DNA of 64,000 nucleotides from Evernia prunastri. Lineage: Eukaryota; Ascomycota; Lecanoromycetes; Lecanorales; Parmeliaceae. The first letter of the stretch is position 1. Every line of letters starts with the position of its first letter. The notes under the pieces were generated by a model. The model saw only the letters and a program-made list of their open reading frames with translations, was not told where the DNA came from and did not search any database. Positions 56,226-64,000 of this stretch are shown here, piece after piece. The stretch spans positions 1 to 64,000 of the forward strand of contig NKYR01000065.1 of assembly GCA_003184365.1 (NCBI GenBank), written 5' to 3'. A program made the translations under genes and the position numbers.

Positions 56226-59200
56226 ATTAGCAGGTTGATTTATAAGATATAGGGACCGCAGAAGCATAGTGCTTCTTCAACAAAAGACAGGAACGACAAG
56301 GAGACACCGCGGCACCATCTTGGAATTCGCAATGGCAGAAAGCGCGAGCGGAGATTTGAAGTTGAATGGCCTCGTGTCGGCCGGGGCGAGCCACGTGGGA
56401 GCTGGCTCTGTCTTCGCAGTGTCCGATGGTTTTAGATGTGAGCACGATGTGTCCTGTATCATCACTGATGACGCTGGCTCTGAGCTTCAGACATCGCCGA
56501 TGAGGTGCATGAGCACGGCGGCTAGGTCGACAAGAGTCCAAAAATAGCCGTCGCGATATTGACATTGCAAGGCTCAATCATCTTCTCAACTTTGCTGATA
56601 CTCTGAGTCACTACTCTCCAAATTCTACTCTGTGTTCTCTTCGCTCGCTCTGTGATAAGGTAGGCATGGTGATGGCGGGAAATGTTCATCAAGTCGATCA
56701 GCGGAAAAGTTTAGCCCCCAACGAAGCCTAGGGCCCCCGGCCGATCAATGGCTGAAAGGGGTGTTTGCCCCCCCTGACTCCTGCGTCTTCTTCAATTTCT
56801 CATGGGAATACATAAAAGGGGTTTGCCATTCATCATTTCTTCGTTATATTTACAATTCACCGCTGTACAAGAGCCGCCCTCCCCAAAAAAAGATGAAACT
56901 CCGACGTCTTGTCACGAGCGCCCCAGTGAGTGACGTTCCCGGCCGCGCTCTACGCCCTTTCCCCTACCCTCGCTGTCCACCCTGTTTTTCTCCGGTGGCT
57001 TTGCGTGCTTGGCTTCCGGTGTCTTGACGTTCCTCGAATCCTGCATCTCCTTGCTCTTCCTTGCAAGTTCTGCTTTGTCTTTTTGCAGTGCCGCGGTACG
57101 ATTTGGCGGCGCGTAATGTGCTTCCAGTATTCGGTCCATGGTGTTACGGTAATCACTTGCGCGCTGTTAGAGACTTGGGAACTCGTGGGAAAGATGAAAA
57201 AAGTATTTGGTCTCACAGCATGTTTTGTTTGATTTTCTCATACTCGGCATCGGAAACCCCAGGCTCTCGATATACTGAATCGATCAGGGTCAGTCCATCG
57301 GCTACCCGGACGATGAACAGCTGGTATTACCATAGAAGTTCTTATTGGGAGCTCCCTTACTGGCGCCTGTGTTGTTGTCAGGGCAATTGGGGAAGATTGG
57401 AGAGCCAGTCATGGCATACCTTGCTTCTCATTCGACGGCATTCTCAATATTCCAGGCATGGCAAATGATAGAAAGAGAGAACGGACAGCGCAGATATATG
57501 TCAAGAGTTGCGGTGAGACGGTGGTGTAAGAAAAGTGGAAAAGTGACGTTGGTTGTTCAGGCAGAGACGAGAACACGAAGGCTCTAAAATTATTCCAAAT
57601 ACTTCCCGTCGGCCATTTCTACCGCCTCAGTCTTAGACCACGACTTTGAAGACGCCCAAAATTGCTAGCACATTTTGTCTGTTCGGCTAGCAATTTAATA
57701 CTCGACGCAATGACTCCGTGGACCAATGGTCTGGTGGCTATTCGAAATCTCAGCCCAGTCGGTCCTCCAAGTCGGCAATGAATAAGTGGGAGGACGATCC
57801 TAAGTAACGAATCAACTCGACACTGGGGCATGCCCCGCGAAGCGACATTGTCAGTTTCAGATGCCTCTGACCATTGGACAGAAACAGGGATGCTATCCTA
57901 ATAGCGCTCCTTTGGCTTGCAAGTCTCGGTCACTTCAGCCAGCATTGTGGTCACCTCACACCAAATCGATAACAAATATCAACTTTAGTCTTTCAATTTC
58001 CTTTTGCCCTAAAATCTGACAACCTATGAATACAATAGCCAACGGTTCGGGAGGTAAGGGCTCAAACGTTGCGCCTTCATCTGGACTAGGGGTCACAGAT
58101 ATGTGCCCGAGAGGTTCGGGACGCCTGGAAGAAGAGTCTTAGCGCACGCTTTCCTTGACGGTTGAGCAAGGAAGAAAAGTGTAAGTAATTCAGAGACAAG
58201 TAGATCTCTGTCGAAGGCGGAAAAATCGACGGCAGGATAGACAGGTGTCAGAAGTCCAGACCAGGGGTTGCTGACGGATTCAAGAAGCCCCTAAATTGTC
58301 GGTATCCCCTAAGCGCAACGTCTGTGAGAGACGCGGGATACGACATGAAGGGCAGACGGATCATGCGTTCACTTGAGGATCAACAGCCAGATTCGGGAGT
58401 CAGAGGCGGGCCTCCATCAGACTCTGTGTCACGGATTGACGGCTTGAAGCCACGAGCCGCAATGTATCATCCAGCAACGGCCCCCCGTCCGTACCCTTGT
58501 AGGAAGCTGAGAGATTGATGTCCCCTGCTGACATTTAGTGACTTGCGATTATCGAGGGAATACCTCAAGGAGGAGAATACAAATACCACATAACAACTTG
58601 TGAACGTCCTATCCATCGTCTTCCCTTGTTGAAAGGCAGCACTCCAAATAGACGGGATAAGTGCAACATGTAAAATCTCACTTGCTTTTTGCATACACTG
58701 CAACGAGAAGAATGATGAGCAGTGTCAAATCGGAGAAGGAACCAAATACCAGAGTCCAAAGAAACCCCATGCGGTGCATGTGACGCGTAAGCCTATCGTA
58801 GACCTTCGAGTTACATTGACGAGATGATACTCATAATAGAGCTGCTCCTTCGTCGCCGGGTCCTGACGGCTTCTGAACGCAAGTGGCAACGTATTTTAGA
58901 GAAGTTGGACGGGAGCTATCACGGAACTAGCTCAATCCGAGGCCAGTGGTGCTCACGCTGACATAAGTGAATGTAGAGACCTCAGGTTTCCCCGAACATA
59001 ACAAAGAGAAGCTCTCTCTCTCTATCTTCCTTTTTGCGCTCCATTCTAATCGGCATCGAACAACATGTATCAGCGCTTCTAGTCAAAGCATGCAAGTGGA
59101 ATGAGCATTATGAGAGCAACGATTTGGATCCTCTCTGAGGTAAATTTAGAATCGCACAGGAAAGATTCACGACAGCAGTCGATATTCTGATTTCTGGCGT

Positions 59201-59605
59201 AGGAACTATGGCGCAGTCCATGTTTGATCAACTAGGGTAGACGGATGACTGTTGAACGAGGTAGGTGGATGATGGATTGGTCACACAAAGACCGCGTCAT
59301 TCGGGCAGGCTGGATGATCACGAAGCCTTTCTTAGTAATCAGATTGCTGATTTCCATTCGGCTTGTCCCGTTATGTAGAGTACTTTGAATTACATGCACT
59401 ACCCAATCCCTATTAGATTCGTAGCCTTCCCCATTTGATCCGACGTGTATCTCTAATAGATGACTCCATACCCTAGGGGAGCCTGATAGCCGTCGATAAA
59501 CTTCATATCATCGTAAGGTGCAAGTGTTCGTGGTCTCGTCGATGGAGTTCACTGAGTAGACACTGCAAGAGTGGCGCAAAGAAGGGGGCAAGCTGGTAGC
59601 AGCGG
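56226..59605. other. Gene-poor 3.4-kb stretch
   Basis: No confident gene. Overlapping frames on both strands at 56227-56577, a TATA-like CATAAAAGGGG near 56811 ahead of a short frame at 56893, and a charged minus-strand frame at 57139-56912 (MDRILEAHYAPPNRTAALQK) were examined. None gave a family match or an exon chain. Confidence 0.35.
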
Positions 59606-59987
59606 TTACGCTGCTGTCGCCATTGGTGTAGCAGGCTCGTCGGGCAGCTCCATCATGTAGATGTCGTTGCATTTACCGCAGAGGCGCTTCATGTTGGCAG
59701 TCCAACCAAGTTTTCCGAGGTTGATGGTCGCGACGAGGCGCTTGAACTCCCCCTCGTCGTAGATGTCAACGTGATTAAACCATTTCGGGGCGGTCTTGAT
59801 CGGCTTGTGGTCTGATAAGATTAGCAATGTATCCCAAACCATGGGTGCAAAGGGTACTCGTACTCTCTAGCCTGCTGACTTTTGCGGTTGTTATCCTTTG
59901 CGCAATGGGATCGAACACGATGGCGCTGCCACTGTTCGTTCTCCCTAGCGGCTTGGGCTCGGATTCAGGGCTGGGATCTTTGGACAT
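59606..59987 (-). CDS. Small hypothetical protein with a CGKC motif
   Basis: Two minus-strand exons (59987-59864, 59811-59606) give 330 nt, 109 aa. The 52-bp intron joins SRLE|NHKPIKTAPK. The protein begins MSKDPSPESEPKPLGRTNSG (disordered, Ser/Pro-rich) and has a compact C-terminal half: WFNHVDIYDEGEFKRLVATI, NLGKLGWTANMKRL, then CGKCNDIYMMELPDEPATPM. Cys-Gly-Lys-Cys could be a redox or metal pair, but only one pair is present. No signal peptide. I do not recognise the family. The intron, its in-frame join and the coherent second exon make a real gene likely. Isolated between gene-poor regions. Confidence 0.55.
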
Positions 59988-61656
59988 AGTCTTTGACTTT
60001 TGAAGATCTAATGGCTAGATTCGATGTGGATGTAAAAGATGCGTGGTAAGAGCACTGAGAAGGGTCGCATTATATACAATTCCAAAACATGGGGCTGGCA
60101 ATGCACGAGGCCAGAAAACGAGGTTGGTATGCCCGTCTGACCAAGGAACTCTGATCCAGATGTAGGACGCGGCGCCAAAGGAAATGACGGATCATGGCAG
60201 CCAACCGTTGTAGATCATACGAATGTAGGAAGAGTCAAAGGCGACAAATACGAAAGACCCCGCCGGCTGAGATGTGTTTGTCTCAGCCTTATGGCACAAG
60301 CACTATCTGCAATTGCACGGATTATGCATCTGGCATGCGAGGCCTGCGGCATGATATCCAGTTCGGGAGGCTGTGGTTGAAGGCGGCGAAGTGAGGCAGG
60401 GCATAAGCCCGCATCACTGCGCCCTCCATTTGAGGAGTTTGGTAGCCAATCCTGACAAAATACCTAGCTTCGGGATAAGCTAGTGCTGACTAATAATCCC
60501 TTCAGCCTTGCATTTTGTCGCCCCCACTTTCCTTCGCAACCTCTTTCCAGAGAGCCAGAATAGATTTCAATTTCTTCTCATAGCGGAGTCACCGACCGAG
60601 GACCCGAGGAAGCGTGGTGATCAAGGCTCAAGAGCCGCCCTATTCCGCCACTACTGCAACTAATACGAAGCTGCGCCTGCAACATTGTCTCGAACATCTG
60701 CTGCAAAGTGGGTTGCGAAGTCATGGCATGATGCCGTCGAGGTAGGCAGCGCATGGGGCTCACCTCAACGGCGAGCCGAGCCTAATGCAAAGTATCACGC
60801 CCCAGTATCTGGCCGGACTCAACTTTCTAAGGTTGCGTTAACTCATCGAAGCCGCCTTATGCACAAGGCCCAAGAAACACAGCATGGAAGATACTGCTGG
60901 TACAACATATCGACTTGGTCTTCAGCATCTGCAGTCTCACCTCGAGACTCACGACCATCATGCAAGATGTCACTACCCCGTCTTCGAACGGATTTCTTGT
61001 TGCAATCAGGACAATGAACCATTGACCTCTAATCTTCGAAATAAATTCCCAATTAGTGATGCTCTCCGCCTCCGCCATTGCTCCCCCTGAAACGTCCTGC
61101 CAGGTAGTATCGCAGAGTGCTTTGTTTCATGTAATCCTGTAGGCAAAGTCGCCTTGTTCAGCCCCATTTGCCTTCTCTGTGTTTCGACGTTCCTATTCTT
61201 TTCCTGTTCGAGTCTGCATGATCTTGGCGTATGCAAGAATGTCCAACCCAGCCAATCACTAACGTTACCCTCGTCGATCAATTGCTATTTTGATGCTCGT
61301 GCTTTCATATCTCCGCTTCCGTTCTGCGTCTTGCTTACTCTACTCCGCACATATTCTTAGCGACTATCTCGCACAAGGCTTCAAAAGTAATCATTGAGGG
61401 ATTAAGTCCATGCGGCTCCCGTCTGTTGCCGGGACGTGAAGAGGCTTAAAATGAGCGCCGAGACCTGTACCTACGTGAATTGGGTCATCGAGATCGCAAA
61501 CAACATATTGGTTTTCTCTCATACTATATATTGATAGATATCCTGTCGATCTGGGGTGGTTCTGTGGGACAGGTTAAGTCGCCTTTCCTCCAGTAAGCCC
61601 TGCTTGACTTTACGAACGTAAAATATATAGATTGAGTCCCAGGAAGACATTGCAGC
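59988..61656. other. Intergenic
   Basis: About 1.67 kb between the divergent CGKC gene and the phospholipase gene. Short frames only. A TACTATATATTGATAGATAT stretch near 61522-61541 could be a promoter element of the phospholipase gene. Confidence 0.4.
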
Positions 61657-64000
61657 ATGGCGCCCTCGCTTGAATACGAAGCTGAGCCTTCCACTACTTT
61701 GGATACCAATCTTTACGGATTAGGACCTATAATTGAGGATGCCCATGCTCGGGCGCCATCAGCCTCTCCAGAGGATTCTACTGGACACTACGACTGTTTT
61801 GATTTTGGAGGACAAATCAAACCGCCAAAGCGAAGTCCGACTTATCCATTTGTTCCTCCTGGTCCATCTGAAGAGCACATCCTCAAGTCCCTTGGCCCAG
61901 CCAGCAATGTGTACCACCAAAAGCAGAAACGCAGATTCATGCCGCCGGCATCGAAGAAGCCAGTGCGCACTGAGCCTAATCTGTCTGGGCCAAACCGTTT
62001 GCGGCACGCATCAACCATCGATACTAAGAACTCTGCGTCATTCGAAGATACGGCTGTATGGGATCAGAAAGCTATACTCTCTCTTGGTATGTATACGACC
62101 CAGACCCCGAGTACTGTGCACATTTCGTGATTCCAAAGAGCGTAGTTACCAGCATTGAGTGTCCCTATATTTTCTTTGTCGTGCTTCGCAATGTTCCTCG
62201 AAAATTTCCCTAAAGGCCGATCTCTAACTTTCCTATTTTCCCTATTTGGATGATGCTGAATGATGTGCAGATGGTGGAGGTATTCGCGGATATTCGGCAC
62301 TTTTGATCCTTCAAGAACTCATGAAAGCCATTGGAAGAATCGAGAAGAAGTATGCTCGTGGGCTAAGCGAAGCCGAAGGGCCAGCGGAATCAAGCTATCA
62401 TCCACTCAAGCCACTGTCGCCGGCGCCATACATGGCAACTGATTCCAGACCCAATGCCAATACCGAATCGTCTCCATGGCTGCCATGCCACTATTTTGAT
62501 TACGTAGCTGGAACGAGTACGGGAGGGTACGCCCAATACGCACTGTATCTGGATAGATTCAGCTGACGACCCTCTTAGGCTGATCGGCATAATGCTCGGG
62601 CGTTTGAGGATGAATGTCGATGACTGCATTTCTGAATACGAGATCCTGGGCGCGAAAGTGTTCGGGCACAGTCGCAAATGGCATCTTAGATCTCCGCTGT
62701 TCTGGCCTCGTGACAAGTACAACTACAAAACACTCGAGAATGTCGTCAGAGACGTCGTACGTCGACGGGTGCCGAAAGTAGCTGAGTTCCCTGGCGGTAG
62801 GAATTTCGCATTCGATGAGAACAGATGCAGAACGTAAGGAATTGATTCAAAGTACCGGGCTTGAACTGATCAATAGGCAGAGTTGTGGTTGCATTCCAGC
62901 AGCAGAGCAGGGCCGGGGCGGAAAAACCCTACTTGTTTCGAACCTACAAGAATCTACGTAAAAGCAAAGACCCGGAACAGCGAAAGCTTGACAGGAATCA
63001 TGATATGGCTCACGACATACCTATATGGCAAGTAGCTCGTGCCACATCTGCGGCCCCTACCTATTTCAAACCACCCATAATTGACGGGCTCGAATACGTC
63101 GATGGCGGCTTCGGAGCGAACAATCCCTGTGTGGAAATCTACGAGGAGGTCCGGAGAATGAACAACAACTCTAGAAGGTGTGCCAGAACCATTTTGAGCA
63201 TCGGAACAGGGAAGAACAATGAGGCACGTCGATTCAAAGGCACTGGTTTCCAACGCTACCTGAACTATGCCAATTTCGCCAGAAAGTGGGCTTCTGACTC
63301 CGAACAGACGCACCTGGCAATGCTGAACGCTAAGAGTGAAGTCCACTTTGATTATTTCAGATTGAATGTTGAAGAAGGTCTCGACCTGATGAAGCTTGAC
63401 GAGTGGCGGGCGAGGGGGCCAGTGAGAACCAAGATTGGGGAACGCATTGGCAATTTTAGATCGCCTTCGGCCAAAGATCGGTGCGGGGGGAATAGAACAG
63501 CTGGGTCCTGTGGAACCAGTGGCCAGCAAGCTGACCTTCTGAAAGAAAAGCATGACAATTTGCAAAACGGGAATGGCACTATCCACGCGAACGGCAACGG
63601 CAATATGGACCTTGTGAGCCAGCGGGCATTTAGAGCGCGTGGTAAACATATTGAAGACGGAGGCTTCCCCCTAGGCGCCGCCAACAACATGTCCACTGCT
63701 CATGTGGAGGATCAAGCGGAAGGGGCAACGACAGATACTTTCGACGAACAACATGGCCATCCGCGGACAACCGGTACGAGTACCTCCGCACGAAAGGTTG
63801 ACCCGAATGTTGACAACCCGAAAGTTCCACAATGGTTCCGACCCAAGAACCGGACTCTAGAATCAATTCGTAAATGCACCGAGGACTATCTCTCTCAACC
63901 GGAAACGAGCAAGATGATCGAACGGTGTGCCGAACTGCTTGTCGACGGTCGTCGCGGCCGAGCTAAGAGCGACCCCCCGCGGTGGGAAAAGGCTTGCTTC
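61657..64000 (+). CDS. Patatin-like phospholipase, 3'-partial
   Basis: Serine acyl-hydrolase of the patatin/iPLA2 group. Exons 61657-62086, 62271-62526, 62579-62833 and 62881 to the window edge; introns 184, 52 and 47 bp. At least 687 codons are visible and the frame stays open at 64000. Residues 1-143 are a disordered Pro/Ser-rich leader. The oxyanion glycine loop DGGGIRG (144-150) is created by splicing across intron 1. The nucleophile elbow is GTSTGG with Ser226, followed by LIGIMLGRLRM. The catalytic Asp is in YVDGGFGANNP (Asp388), so the Ser-Asp dyad is intact. ATSAAPTYFKPPIIDG is also typical. A long Asn/Gly-rich linker follows (about 500-590), then a second structured region (PQWFRPKNRTLESIRKCTED). 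Likely cytosolic or membrane-associated lipid hydrolysis. Confidence 0.9.

Noticed and set aside
1..64000. CRISPR arrays, bacterial operons, rRNA genes
   Set aside because: No spaced direct repeats, Shine-Dalgarno-led operons or rRNA sequence were seen; the window is clearly eukaryotic nuclear DNA.

Overview
The window comes from a nuclear chromosome of a filamentous ascomycete (Pezizomycotina). The genes are split by short introns, mostly 47-125 bp, with GT..AG ends and CTGAC/CTAAC-like branch sites. The recognisable products are eukaryotic (RNA polymerase II subunit 3, LSm1, a mitochondrial carrier). Several families are typical of filamentous fungi: a rhodopsin-domain (PTH11/SAT4-like) membrane protein, a GMC oxidoreductase, a class II P450, and a serine-rich secreted double-psi-barrel protein. 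I cannot name the species.

Layout. 0-0.6 kb: the 3' end of a Tad-type non-LTR retrotransposon. 0.9-5.6 kb: housekeeping block with RPB3 (-) divergent from LSM1 (+), then anthranilate synthase component I (+). 6.7-10.2 kb: a small unknown gene, then a sulfite-oxidase-family molybdoenzyme (-). 10.2-20.4 kb: mostly gene-poor, with three lineage-type hypothetical genes. 21.1-22.3 kb: mitochondrial dicarboxylate carrier (-), whose open frame requires a 5-nt microexon. 22.4-22.8 kb: a 474-bp AT-rich element with perfect 56-bp inverted termini. 25.4-30.6 kb: two related genes of unknown function in opposite orientation (742 and 159 aa) that share an N-terminal region and an intron at the same position and phase. 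32.3-33.0 kb: RIB3 (riboflavin synthesis). 34.4-47.6 kb: GMC oxidoreductase, P450, acyl-CoA dehydrogenase, rhodopsin-domain protein and an SDR. 49.3-51.1 kb: serine-rich secreted protein. 51-61.6 kb: gene-poor, low-complexity DNA with one clear small gene. 61.7-64 kb: a patatin-like phospholipase running off the right edge.

How the genes relate. The left block is ordinary core metabolism and RNA biology. The 34-48 kb stretch groups several redox enzymes and a membrane sensor, but no polyketide synthase, NRPS, terpene cyclase or pathway regulator is visible. I therefore treat it as a possible catabolic or tailoring neighbourhood, not a proven cluster. All exon coordinates were derived by hand from splice signals and family conservation. 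Where the exons of a gene sum to a multiple of three and restore known motifs I give high confidence. No tRNA, rRNA or CRISPR feature was found.
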